Assembly (NCBI RefSeq): GCF_003122365.1
Contig: NZ_CP029254.1
Location: forward strand, 2,429,001 to 2,493,000
DNA from: Streptomyces spongiicola
GTDB taxonomy: Bacteria > Actinomycetota > Actinomycetes > Streptomycetales > Streptomycetaceae
Direction of reading: 5' to 3'
DNA length: 64,000 nt
Below are positions 26,102-35,199 of the stretch, piece after piece. Position 1 is the first letter of the stretch; every line of letters starts with the position of its first letter. The position numbers and the translations under genes are program-made. The notes beneath the pieces were generated by a model. That model did not search any database. It worked only from the letters and a program-made list of their open reading frames with translations, and was not told the origin of the DNA.

Positions 26102-27442
26102 GTGGGGCACCTGACCGGAGGCGACCCGTCGCTGCTGCGGCGGATCAATTCCGCGGTGGTGCTCCAGGCGCTGCGGGGATCCGGCTCCCCGACACTCACC
26201 GATCTGGCCCGGATCACGGGTCTGTCCCGGCCGACCGTCGAGGGTGCCGTGGAAGGCCTCGTCGCCTCGGGGCTGGCGGTGGAGGCGGGGCACGACGGGG
26301 GAGAGACCCGCAGGCAGGGGCGGCCGGCCCGCCGGTTCCGGTTCCGCGCGGAGGCCGGGCATCTGCTGGGTGTGGAGATCGGGCCGCACCGGGTGGCCGT
26401 GCTGCTGTCCGGTCTGGACGGCCGGATCATCGGGACCGGCTCGCGAGAGGTCTCCGAGGCGGCCTGCGCCGACGAACGCCTCGAACGGACCCGCGGCGTC
26501 GTCGCCGACGTACTGCGCAGGACCTCGGTGGCCAGGAGCAGCCTGCGCGCGGTCGGGGTGGGCACACCGGGCATCGTCGAGGCGGACGGCACGGTACGGC
26601 TGGGCACGGCGCTGCCCGGCTGGACCGGGCTCGCCCTGGGCGAGCGGCTGAGGCGGTCGTTCCGGTGCCCGGTGCTCGTGGAGAACGACGCCAACGCGGC
26701 GGCCGTGGCCGAGCACTGGAAGGGTGCGGGGACCGACTCCGACGACCTCGTCTTCGTCCTCGCGGGGCTCAGCCCCGGGGCGGGGTCCCTGATCGGCGGG
26801 CGGCTGCACCGCGGCTTCGGCGGCGCCGCCGGCGAGATCGGCGCGCTGCATCTGCTGGGCAGGGAGGCCACACCGGAGACGCTGCTGTCGACGACCGGCG
26901 AGCCGCTGCACCCGCTGGACGAGCGGGCGGTCGCCGGGGTGTTCGCCGAGGCGCGGGTGGGCGACGAACGCGCCCGCGCGGCGGTCGACCGGTTCATCCA
27001 GCGGCTGGTGCACGATGTGGCGGCGCTGGTGCTCGCGCTCGACCCCGAACTGGTGGTGGTCGGGGGCTGGGCCGCGGGGATCGACGGGGTGCTCCCTCCG
27101 CTGCGGGAGGAACTGTCCCGCTACTGCCTCCGGCCGCCCCGCGTGGCGCTGTCGCTGCTCGGCGAGGCGGCGGTGGCGACGGGGGCGTTGCGGCTGGCGC
27201 TCGACCACGTGGAGAGCAGTTGTTCGCCGTCGAGCCGGCGGCCCGGCGCTGACCCCCGCCGGGCCGGGTGGGTGCGGAGTGGTGCGGGGCGGAGCAGGGC
27301 GGTCAGGGCGGAGCAGAGCGGTCAGGAGGCGCGGCGCCGGCCGTCACCCCGGTCCGCGAGGTCACCCCGGTCCACGAGGTCGCCCCGGTCCACGAGGTCG
27401 CCCGCGTCGCCGAAGGTCAGCCGGCAGGTGTCGGCCCGGTAG
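26102..27442 (+). CDS. ROK-family transcriptional regulator with probable C-terminal frameshift
   Basis: Winged helix-turn-helix at about 33-60 (TDLARITGLSRPTVEGAV), then a ROK domain with ENDANAAAVAEH and GGAAGEIGALH. The kinase DxGGT loop is replaced (GVEIGPHRVAV) and the zinc CxCGxxGC motif is missing, so this is a regulator rather than a sugar kinase. The GTG at 26102 is the start. The frame as written runs to 27442, adding some 60 Arg/Ser-rich residues that overlap the GntR gene. The neighbouring frame instead gives QLFAVEPAARR and a stop at 27250-27252, the expected end, so a small indel near 27212-27217 is likely. Confidence 0.82.
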   Translation: MGHLTGGDPSLLRRINSAVVLQALRGSGSPTLTDLARITGLSRPTVEGAVEGLVASGLAVEAGHDGGETRRQGRPARRFRFRAEAGHLLGVEIGPHRVAVLLSGLDGRIIGTGSREVSEAACADERLERTRGVVADVLRRTSVARSSLRAVGVGTPGIVEADGTVRLGTALPGWTGLALGERLRRSFRCPVLVENDANAAAVAEHWKGAGTDSDDLVFVLAGLSPGAGSLIGGRLHRGFGGAAGEIGALHLLGREATPETLLSTTGEPLHPLDERAVAGVFAEARVGDERARAAVDRFIQRLVHDVAALVLALDPELVVVGGWAAGIDGVLPPLREELSRYCLRPPRVALSLLGEAAVATGALRLALDHVESSCSPSSRRPGADPRRAGWVRSGAGRSRAVRAEQSGQEARRRPSPRSARSPRSTRSPRSTRSPASPKVSRQVSAR

Positions 27443-28119
27443 GTCGCGACGGACGCGGCGGCGGTGCGGCCCGCCGAGAAGTACCGGGTGGTGACGACGA
27501 GTACCGGCGCGCCGGGGAGCCGGTCCAGTTCCCTGGCGTCGTCGGCGCGGGCGGAGCCGAGTTCGACGGAGCGGTCCTGGCCGTCGAGCGGAAGGCGCCG
27601 CAGTTCACGCAGTACCGCTCGGGCGCGGGTCACTCCGGAGGGGGGACCGATCGCGGAGGCGTCGGGTACGAAGGGGGCCGGGACGTAGAGGAGTTCGGCG
27701 GCCACCGGCCGGCCGTGCGTCCCGAGGAGTCTGCGGACGATGTGCACGCACTCGTCGCTCTCCGTGTCCAGCAGGCGCGCGACGGCCGCGGGCGGGACCG
27801 CGAGGGCGCAGTCGGCGGCCTGCCAGGCGTCACCGCCGGCGCCGGGCCAGTCGTTCGGGGAGGTGGAGACGTCCACGCCCATACGGGGCGGGGCGACGGT
27901 GGTGCCGACGCCGCGGCGGCGTTGCAGCCGGCCCTCCAGTTCGAGTTGGTCGAGGGCCTGGCGGAGGGTGGCCCGTGCCACGCCGAAACGGGCGGCGAGT
28001 TCACGCTCGTTGGGCAGGATCTCGCCGACCGCGAACTCGGAGTCGAGCGCTTCGCCGATCACGGTCTTCAGGTGCCGGTACTTCGGCTCCGGCACCGTCG
28101 CCGGCTGCGTGGTCCCCAC
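27322..28119 (-). CDS. GntR/HutC-family transcriptional regulator
   Basis: 265 residues. The GntR winged helix is at about 10-75 (YRHLKTVIGEAL, ERELAARFGVARATLRQAL), followed by a UTRA ligand domain. I chose the GTG at 28119 because GGAGGACAGG lies at the right distance before it. The C-terminus has a short Asp/Arg repeat (GDLVDRGDLVDRGDLADRG) from a 12-15 bp DNA repeat. A HutC-type operator overlaps its own promoter upstream. It converges on the ROK gene. No obvious target transporter or catabolic gene is beside it. Confidence 0.87.
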   Translation of the reverse strand: MGTTQPATVPEPKYRHLKTVIGEALDSEFAVGEILPNERELAARFGVARATLRQALDQLELEGRLQRRRGVGTTVAPPRMGVDVSTSPNDWPGAGGDAWQAADCALAVPPAAVARLLDTESDECVHIVRRLLGTHGRPVAAELLYVPAPFVPDASAIGPPSGVTRARAVLRELRRLPLDGQDRSVELGSARADDARELDRLPGAPVLVVTTRYFSAGRTAAASVATYRADTCRLTFGDAGDLVDRGDLVDRGDLADRGDGRRRAS

Positions 28120-28197
28120 CCTGTCCTCCGCGATCACCGTGGCCCCGGCGGTATTTACGCGCCCTTGTTTATTAAAGGTTCCTGCACTATCCCTGCG

Positions 28198-28232
28198 ACC
28201 ATAGGGCGGCCTCCACCCTTGGTCAAGACCAA
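28198..28232 (-). promoter_or_regulatory. GntR gene promoter with HutC-type operator on the -35 box
   Basis: On the minus strand, TTGGTCTTGACCAA (28219-28232) is a near-perfect inverted repeat of the TGGTC/GACCA type known for HutC/DasR-like proteins. Inside it TTGACC (28221-28226) serves as -35, and TATGGT (28198-28203) lies exactly 17 bp away as -10. The start codon is about 75 bases downstream. Binding here would block transcription, so autorepression is likely. Confidence 0.65.
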
Positions 28233-28239
28233 TCCCGGG

Positions 28240-28624
28240 CCCGTTTCGCAGGGCGGCCGGCGGATGCCGCGGAGCGCTCACGTGGTGTTCCCGCCGCGGT
28301 GAGGTGGTCCCGCCGTCGTCGTCGACCGCGTGGAGAAGGCGGTGGGTGCTCCCACCGCGGTCGGTGTTCACGCCGCGTTGGGTGCTCCCGCCGCGGTGAG
28401 GTGGTCGCCGCGCCGGCCGACGTCCCGGCCGGCGCGCCCCCGCGGCGGGGTGCGCACGGAGCCGCCCGCGATCGGGCCGGACTCGAAGGCGGAAGACGCC
28501 ATGAAGAGCCGCCGCGGGGACGGCGGCAGAGCGCGGCGGCGGGCGCACCGCCCGGGGCGGCCGAGCCCCGCGACGGGAGGGCGCGACGGCGGGTGGCGGC
28601 AGCGGGGCGCGCGGTCTTGGAGCG
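28240..28624. other. gene-free stretch with CCGCCGCGGTGAGGTGG repeats
   Basis: A unit containing CCGCCGCGGTGAGGTGGT occurs at about 28290 and again at about 28388, with related GCTCCCACCGCGGT copies between. No gene is supported on either strand. Confidence 0.5.
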
Positions 28625-29506
28625 CTATGCCGTGAAGGCGGTGAGCTTGTCGGGGTTGCGGACGATGTGCACGCATGCCACGCGTCCGCCCCTGACCTCG
28701 ATCTGGATCACGCTGTCCGGCTTCCCCCCGGCCACCACCAGCAGGCCCGGCGCGCCGTTGACGTCGAGGAGGCGGTACTCGGTGTCCGGGAGGGCCTGCC
28801 GGGCCACCGCGCACAGGAACCGCCCCACCTTGTCGGCGGAGTGCAGGACGCGTACCGGCGCCTTCGCCTTCCCTCCGCTGTCCCCGACGAGCCGGACGTC
28901 GGGGGCGAGCAGTCGGAGCAGCCCGTCGAGGTCACCGCCGGACGCCGCGGCCAGAAACCGTTCGGTCAGGTCGCGGCGTACGGCGGGATCGACGTCGTAC
29001 CGGGGTCTGCGCTCGTCGACGTGCCGCCGGGCGCGCCCGGCGAGCTGCCGTACGGCCGCCTCGCTGCGGTCGAGGGTGGCGGCGATCTCCCCGTACGGGA
29101 AGCCGAAGGCCTCACGCAGCACGAAGACCGCGCGCTCCAGGGGGGAGAGGGACTCCAGTACCACGAGCACGGCGAGCGACACGGACTCCGCCAGTTCGGC
29201 GCGCTCGGCGGAGTCGGGGGCGGTGTGCCCGGACCGGGTCGCGACGGGCTCGGGGAGCCAGGGCCCCACGTAGGACTCACGGCGCGACCGCGCCTGCCGC
29301 AACCGGTCGATGGCGAGCCGGGTGGTGATGCGCACGAGATACCCGCGGGGCTCGCGGACGTCGGAGCGGTCCTCGGCGGACCACCGGACCCACGCGTCCT
29401 GCACCACGTCCTCGGCGTCGGCGAAACGGCCGAGCATGCGGTAGGCCACCCCCGCCAGCACGGAGCGGTGGGCCTCGAAGACCTCGGTCGCCGTATCGCC
29501 TGCCAC
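28625..29506 (-). CDS. ECF sigma factor, SigJ-like with C-terminal SnoaL-type domain
   Basis: 293 residues. Region 2 is at about 10-75 (HRSVLAGVAYRMLGRFADAEDVVQ), region 4 at about 115-170 (LSPLERAVFVLREAFGFPYGEIA), then an NTF2/SnoaL-like domain (from about 180) as in the ECF41/SigJ group, where this domain controls activity. The GTG at 29506 (MAGDTATEVFEAHRS) was chosen because homology begins there; GTGs further upstream are possible. No anti-sigma gene is adjacent, and ECF41 sigma factors often lack one. Confidence 0.88.
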   Translation of the reverse strand: MAGDTATEVFEAHRSVLAGVAYRMLGRFADAEDVVQDAWVRWSAEDRSDVREPRGYLVRITTRLAIDRLRQARSRRESYVGPWLPEPVATRSGHTAPDSAERAELAESVSLAVLVVLESLSPLERAVFVLREAFGFPYGEIAATLDRSEAAVRQLAGRARRHVDERRPRYDVDPAVRRDLTERFLAAASGGDLDGLLRLLAPDVRLVGDSGGKAKAPVRVLHSADKVGRFLCAVARQALPDTEYRLLDVNGAPGLLVVAGGKPDSVIQIEVRGGRVACVHIVRNPDKLTAFTA

Positions 29507-29756
29507 AGGTCCATCCCAGCCCACCGCCAGGGCCGATGTCCACACACTCCCGGTGCGTCGCCGGCCACATCCGCACCGCGGCGCGAGGCCGCGGGACGAC
29601 GGCGGTGCGGCGGAGCCGCGCCGTTCGGCCAGCCCAGCGCCCGCTTCCGGCGGGCGCGTTGGCGGCACCGCGGCTCCCGGCCCTCTTGCCCGCCGGTGCT
29701 ACCGAAGGGTAGTCATTGTCGGCAAGGCGTATGAAGTCATCGTCAGGAGCGGCAGC

Positions 29757-30587
29757 ATGGTCTCGAGGGTCTCTTTCACGGTCGACTCCCCCGGCGGTCC
29801 CCGCACGCTGCCGGTCGCGTACGAGCGCCGCGGCACGGGTGAGCCGCTGCTGCTGCTGCACGGCATCGGCCACCACTGGCAGGCCTGGGAACCGGTCCTC
29901 CCGCTGCTGGCACCGGAGCGCGAGGTGATCGCGATCGACCTGCCCGGGTTCGGCTCGTCGCCCGCGCTGCCCCACGGCATGTCGTACGGACTTCCCGCCG
30001 TCGTCCCGGTGCTCGGCGCGCTCTGCGAGGCGCTCGGAGTCGAGCGGCCGCATGTCGCCGGCAACTCGCTCGGCGGGCTGCTGGCGCTGGAACTCGGCCG
30101 GCAGCGGCTCGTACGGTCCGTCACCGCCCTGTCGCCCGCGGGTTTCTGGTCGCAGGCCGAGCGCAGATACGCGTTCGGGACGCTGCTCGCCATGCGCCGC
30201 GGCGCCCGGCTGGTGCCCGAGCCGGTGCTCGGCAGGCTGTCCCGTACCGCCGCCGGACGGGCGGCGCTGACCGGCACCATCTACGCCCGCCCCGCGCGCC
30301 GTTCACCAAAGGCGGTCGTGGCGGAGACCCTCGCCCTGCGCGACGCCACCGGCTTCCGCGAGACGCTCGACGCCGGCCGCGGAGTGCTGTTCACCTCCGA
30401 TGTGCCCGATGTCCCCGTCACGGTCGCGTGGGGCGCCCGGGACCGGCTGCTGCTGCGCCGCCAGGGCGTCAGGGCCAAGCAGGCCATCCCCGGTGCCCGG
30501 CTCGTCCGGCTGCCCGGCTGCGGCCATGTGCCGATGAACGACGACCCCGCCCTCGTCGCCCGCGTCATCCTCGACGGCAGCCGCTGA
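29757..30587 (+). CDS. alpha/beta hydrolase
   Basis: 276 residues. Oxyanion-hole LLHGIGHHW at about 34-42, nucleophile elbow GNSLGG with Ser104, and terminal catalytic histidine in LPGCGHVPMND near residue 260; the acid is probably Asp in WGARDRLLL. AGGAGCGGCAGC precedes the ATG at 29757. The gene is divergent from the SigJ-like sigma factor, with about 250 bp between. The substrate is unknown. Confidence 0.88.
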   Translation: MVSRVSFTVDSPGGPRTLPVAYERRGTGEPLLLLHGIGHHWQAWEPVLPLLAPEREVIAIDLPGFGSSPALPHGMSYGLPAVVPVLGALCEALGVERPHVAGNSLGGLLALELGRQRLVRSVTALSPAGFWSQAERRYAFGTLLAMRRGARLVPEPVLGRLSRTAAGRAALTGTIYARPARRSPKAVVAETLALRDATGFRETLDAGRGVLFTSDVPDVPVTVAWGARDRLLLRRQGVRAKQAIPGARLVRLPGCGHVPMNDDPALVARVILDGSR

Positions 30588-32465
30588 CCGGCGCGCGGCG
30601 GGCGCGGTCCGCCGCGGACTCGGTCGCGTCCCGCCAGGTGGCGTCGGCGGTCATGCGCCTCGCCGTCCGGCACCCGGCTCGCGGCGGTCTCCGTGCCGGG
30701 TGCGGTACACGAAGCAGCCGAGTCAGGCGCCTGGAGCGCCCCAACCGGTCGAAGTGCTCGGCGTGACCTGCGAGTTCCGATCCGCTGACCGGCTACACCA
30801 CCCGGCTGGACGCCATCCGCGGGCGCGATCCGCCCGCGGGCCCGGAACCCCGCGGGCCCGGAACCCCGCAGGCCCAGAACCGCGGGCCCGGAACCCCGCA
30901 GGCCCAGAACCCCGCAGGCCCAGAACCGCGGGCCCGGAACCCCGCAGGCCCAGAACCGCGGGCCCGGATCCCCGCGGACTCGGCCGAGCCGGCGGGCCAG
31001 TCCGAGGGGCCGCCGGGCCGGTCCCCGTACGGCTTCCCGTACGGCGGACGCGGCCGCCTCCCGCGCGAGCCCGCCGCCGCACTTCCAGCCGTCCCTGCTC
31101 ACCGACCGGCTCGACGTGCCTGCCTTCCGGCAGCCCCGTGGTCCCGTGCCGGCGTGCGGCCCGCGCACCGGTCCTCGCGGCCACTCGCGCGGGCCGGCCG
31201 TGGATGGTGTCCCGCCGAGTGGTGTAACAGCGATCGCCGTATAGCCCCTGGTCGAGGCGCGGATCGAGGCGGCCGCGCCCACCCCCTTCTGCCGGTGTGT
31301 CAGCAATAGGAGGCCGCGAGCCGTCCGCCGCGTTCTCGGTCGCGATATAGCCCGAGGTCAGCCGGATGAGGTGCGCGGCAGAGGCCGTCGAACCTGACCG
31401 CCCATCAGGCAAAGGATGATCACGAACGGGCCGATTGTGACCACGACCTGCACTTTCACCTTGATCCCGTTACACCACACGAGGGGACACGACCCGGCCG
31501 TGCCGCTCGGTGGCCCCGCCGCACCGGGGGCGGAGAGCGTCGTGTGCGGGAGGGCCCGCGCTCGCCGCGCCGCGAGCGGATGCGGCCGTGGCCGCCCCCG
31601 GCCGGGCGCGAGCACGCCCGCAGACGCCCGTCGTACGACGAACGGCAATGAGGCGGATGGCGTCCCGCCGAGTGGTGTAGCCGATCAAGCTGGCGGAATC
31701 CGCATGTCGCGGCCCGAATCGCCGTCGCCGGCGGCCCTGTTGGGGCTCGCCGAGCCGGGACCAGCGGTGATCGCACGACGGACCGCAGCGGCACGTACCG
31801 GACGGCTCCGAAGCGGAGGCGACGGACCGTGATCGGCTACACCACGACGCGGGACACGACCATGAGGCGCGGATCCGCCCCGAACCGCCGGGCGCGGGAA
31901 GCCGCCTGCTCCCGTCGCGCGGCCGGCGGCCGCCGGGCGGGTCTCGTGGTCACCGGCCCGCGGCCGGCCCGCTCGGCGCAGGTCGGCCGGGAGACGACGT
32001 TGCCGGGCTCGTCGCCCTTGGTACGGTCGAGCCGAACCGGCCCGCGGACACGGCCCGATCGGCCTCCGCGACCGGTGCTCACGCGGCGGCGCGTTCGATG
32101 CCCGGGGGCGAAGTCGCCCGCCGGCGGCGAGCGTCGGCGGGCACGGAGGGAGACACTCTCCATGGCCGCCGCCCGCGTGGAACGGCGCGTGGCCGCCGCC
32201 CGCGCGGAAGGGCGCATGGGCGGCTCGCTTCGAGCAGGCCCGCCGGCCTCCACGAGCCGGCCGTGCGGGGCGGCTCCGCCCCGCGCATCGCCCGAGCGGG
32301 CCGGCTGCCGAGCGGGCCGGGTGCCGAGCGGCGCCTTGCGTCAACGCCGCGATCCTTCAACGACAAACTTGGAAGAAAACGGGCCATAACATGCAAGAAT
32401 CCGCTTTAACCCATCAGTCACAAAGCGTTCGTGATCACGCAACACCACTCGGCCAGAGTGGCGCC
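30588..32465. other. 1.9 kb gene-free island rich in repeats
   Basis: No reading frame here has a convincing start, ribosome site or family. It contains a tandem array (about 30838-30977) of units like GGAACCCCGCAGGCCCAGAA, five copies of a roughly 33 bp interspersed repeat, and a pair of related pieces CG(T/A)ATAGCCC at about 31237 and 31344. Frames across it are stop-rich compared with flanking genes, and local AT-richer patches (31380-31480, 32340-32460) stand out. Confidence 0.6.
30787..31865. repeat. five-copy interspersed repeat in alternating orientation
   Basis: Copies at 30787-30822 (+), 31199-31235 (-), 31463-31495 (+), 31652-31686 (-) and 31831-31865 (+). The shared core is GATC(G/C)..(C/G)(T/C)(T)TACACCAC, then a CGGCGGGAC-like block, then (G/A)CCATCC. 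Neighbouring plus/minus copies form inverted pairs around 376 bp and 156 bp of unrelated DNA, like the ends of small transposon remnants. A weaker sixth match overlaps the promoter of the next gene at about 32433-32472. Confidence 0.65.
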
Positions 32466-34001
32466 ATGACCGATGTGAACTCCGCGACACGCACCCGCCG
32501 CCACCACTGGCGGCGGGACCTCGTCGAACTGGCCGCACTGTTCACCGCCGTCGCCGTCGCCGACGCCATCGCGAACACGATCGCCCACGGCCCCGACGGG
32601 CCCTGTCTGCTGATCGCCTCGGCCGTCACGCTCATCGCCACGGTCGCGTTCCACACCTGGTGGGCACGCCGCCACAGCCACGCACCTCCGGCCGCCGACA
32701 CCGGCGGTGCCACAACCGGCGGCTCGGGGACCACCGGTGCGTCCCGGACCACCGGCGCGTCCGGTGCCGGCGGCCCGGCCGGCGCGCGGGGACCGGCTCC
32801 CCGTGAGACCGCGCTGTGGCGCATGCGGACGACCGTCCGGGACGAGCCGGGCAGCCTCGCCGCCCTGTGCGGGGCCCTGGCACGGCACCGGGTGGACATC
32901 CTGACGCTCCAGACGCATCCGCTGGCCGACGGCACCGTCGACGAGTTCCTGCTGCGGGCACCCGCCGCCCTCGAGGCCGAGGAGATCACCCGGGCGGTGT
33001 CGTCCGCCGGCGGCAGCGGCACCTGGATCGAGCGCGCGGACGCCCACGATCTGGTCGACACCCCGACCAGGTTGCTGGGCCTCGCCACCCGGACCGCTCT
33101 GGACACGGCCGAACTCCCGCTGGCACTCAGGCAGTTGCTGGGCCGCTGCACCATCCGCTCGCGGCCCGCCGAAACCCTCGGGGGCCGGCCGGGCGTCGAG
33201 CAGGTCCCCGAGGAAGGCGTCCTGGACGAGACGGTGATCCGGCTGCGCGACCCGAACGGCGGTACGATCACGGTCGAGCGCCCGTGTCCGCCCTTCACCC
33301 CGACCGAGTTCGCCCGGGCCCGCGCCCTGGTCGAACTCGACGCCCGCCTCGGCCCGCGCGTCCCGCGCTCCCAGGACGTGCTGACGCTGCCGGAGGGAAA
33401 CGAGATCACCGTCCGCCGCGCGGACCAGGGGGACGTCGCCGCCGCCCGCGCGATGCACGACCGCTGCTCGGCGCGGACCCTGGGGATGCGCTACCACGGG
33501 CCGGTCGCCGACGCGGACCGCTATCTGAACCATCTCCTCAGCCCCCGGTTCGGCCGCACCCTCGCCGTGGAGACGGTGTCCGGCCGGATCGTCGCCCTCG
33601 GCCATCTGCTGTGGGACGGCGACGAGACCGAGGTCGCGCTCCTCGTCGAGGACGAGTGGCAGCGGCGCGGGATCGGCGCCGGACTGCTGGGCCGGCTGGT
33701 GGCACTGGCCGTCGAGGCGGGGTGCGAGAACGTGTACGCCGTGACCCGGTCGTCCAACACCGGCATGGTCGCCGCCATGCGCGGGCTCGGCCTCCCGCTC
33801 GACTACCAGGTGGAGGAGGGCACCCTCGTGATCACCGCACGCCTCGACCCGGCTCCGGCGCGCTCAGGGCTTCCGCCGGACGCATCGTGTTCGCTGACCC
33901 GGGAGCCGGAGCGGGAGCCAGAGCCGGAGCGGGAGCAGGGGCCTGAGCCGGAGCGGGAGCCAGAGCCCGAGTGGTCCCGTCCGGGCCGGGCCGAGCGCTG
34001 A
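32466..34001 (+). CDS. ACT-domain plus GNAT acetyltransferase protein with N-terminal membrane segment
   Basis: 511 residues: Arg-rich start, two hydrophobic helices (about 18-65), a Thr/Gly/Ala linker, an ACT-like domain (about 118-200, MRTTVRDEPGSLAALCGALARH), and a GNAT domain (about 315-460, EDEWQRRGIGAGLLGRLV is the acetyl-CoA loop). The tail is a repeat of Glu-Pro-Glu-Arg residues. I chose the ATG at 32466 (MTDVNSATRTRRHH). The last 170 bases overlap, on the other strand, the tail of the PLP enzyme gene. The combination suggests amino-acid-sensing regulation of an acetyltransferase; the target is unknown. Confidence 0.82.
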   Translation: MTDVNSATRTRRHHWRRDLVELAALFTAVAVADAIANTIAHGPDGPCLLIASAVTLIATVAFHTWWARRHSHAPPAADTGGATTGGSGTTGASRTTGASGAGGPAGARGPAPRETALWRMRTTVRDEPGSLAALCGALARHRVDILTLQTHPLADGTVDEFLLRAPAALEAEEITRAVSSAGGSGTWIERADAHDLVDTPTRLLGLATRTALDTAELPLALRQLLGRCTIRSRPAETLGGRPGVEQVPEEGVLDETVIRLRDPNGGTITVERPCPPFTPTEFARARALVELDARLGPRVPRSQDVLTLPEGNEITVRRADQGDVAAARAMHDRCSARTLGMRYHGPVADADRYLNHLLSPRFGRTLAVETVSGRIVALGHLLWDGDETEVALLVEDEWQRRGIGAGLLGRLVALAVEAGCENVYAVTRSSNTGMVAAMRGLGLPLDYQVEEGTLVITARLDPAPARSGLPPDASCSLTREPEREPEPEREQGPEPEREPEPEWSRPGRAER

Positions 34002-35139
34002 GCGCCCCGCACAGATCGGCCCAGAGGTCCTCGACGTCCTCCAGCCCGACCGACATCCGCAGCAGCCGGTCGCTGACGCCCGCGGCGCGCCGGTCTCCCT
34101 CGGCCACGATCCGGTGGCTGATGGAGGCCGGGTGCTGGATCAGCGTGTCGACGCTGCCGAGGCTGACGGCGGGCGTGATCAGCCGGACGGCGGCGATCAC
34201 GTCGCGCGGGTCCCCGCAGACCTCGAAGGAGACCATCGCGCCGCCGACCGACGGATAGTGGACCCGGGCGACGCGAGGGTCGGCGGAGAGCCGGCGGGCG
34301 AGGTCGGCGGCGGTCGCCGACGCGGCCCGGACCCGGACCGGCAGCGTTGACAGCCCCCGCAGCAGCAGGTAGCCGGCCATCGGGTGCAGCACTCCTCCGG
34401 TCGCGAAGCGCACCTGCCGCAGCGCGGCGGCGAACTCCTCGTCGCAGGCCACCACACCGCCCATCACGTCGCCGTGGCCGCCGAGGTACTTGGTCGCGCT
34501 GTGCAGCACGAGCCGGGCGCCCTGCTCGGCGGGCCGCTGGAGCACCGGGGTGGCGAAGGTGTTGTCGACGAGCAGCGGGACCGAGCCGCAGGAGTGGGCG
34601 AGCGCCGCGATGTCGGCCTCGGCCAGCGTCGGGTTGGCCGGGCTCTCGACCATCACGAGCCCGGTGTCGGGCCGGATCGCCGCGGCGACGCCCGCCGGGT
34701 CGGTCCAGGTCACCTCGGTGCCGAGCAGTCCGCCGTCCAGCAGGTGGTCGCTGCACCCGTACAGCGGCCGGACCGCCACCACATGGCGCAGCCCCATCGA
34801 GGCCCGGACCAGCAGCACCGCGGTCAGGGCGGCCATTCCGCTGGCGAAGGCCACCGCGTCCTCCGTACCCTCGAGCCGGGCCAGCGCGGTCTCGAAGCGG
34901 GCCGTCGTCGGGTTGTCCAGCCGGGCGTAGACGGGCGGACCGTCCAGCCGCCCGCCGGTGGAGGCGAAGGCGTCGATGCGCGCGGCCTCCCCCTCCACGT
35001 CGTAGGAGGGGTAGGTGGTGGACAGGTCGATCGGCGCGGCGTGCAGGCCGAGCCGCACGAGGTCCTCGCGTCCGGCGTGCACGGCTTCGGTGGCGAGCGC
35101 CCGGGTGGGTGCGGGGGCGTTCGAGGGGGCGAATTCCAT
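33832..35139 (-). CDS. trans-sulfuration PLP enzyme (cystathionine/methionine gamma-lyase family)
   Basis: 435 residues. The PLP lysine is Lys217 in HSATKYLGGHGD, with VESPANPTL at about 164-172 and YARLDNPTT at 71-79. Family homology stops near residue 382 (DLWADLCGAL); the remaining 50 residues are Ala-Pro repeats encoded opposite the Glu-Pro-Glu-Arg repeats of the convergent gene. The start is the ATG at 35139. It is divergent from an Lrp regulator 60 bp away, a usual arrangement for an amino-acid-degrading lyase. Which of the sulfur amino acids is cut cannot be told. Confidence 0.88.
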   Translation of the reverse strand: MEFAPSNAPAPTRALATEAVHAGREDLVRLGLHAAPIDLSTTYPSYDVEGEAARIDAFASTGGRLDGPPVYARLDNPTTARFETALARLEGTEDAVAFASGMAALTAVLLVRASMGLRHVVAVRPLYGCSDHLLDGGLLGTEVTWTDPAGVAAAIRPDTGLVMVESPANPTLAEADIAALAHSCGSVPLLVDNTFATPVLQRPAEQGARLVLHSATKYLGGHGDVMGGVVACDEEFAAALRQVRFATGGVLHPMAGYLLLRGLSTLPVRVRAASATAADLARRLSADPRVARVHYPSVGGAMVSFEVCGDPRDVIAAVRLITPAVSLGSVDTLIQHPASISHRIVAEGDRRAAGVSDRLLRMSVGLEDVEDLWADLCGALSARPGPDGTTRALAPAPAQAPAPAPALAPAPAPGSANTMRPAEALSAPEPGRGVR

Positions 35140-35199
35140 GGCGCGCACTCTGGACAATTACCGGACGGTAGGGCGGTTACTCCGTGCTACGTTCGGGCC

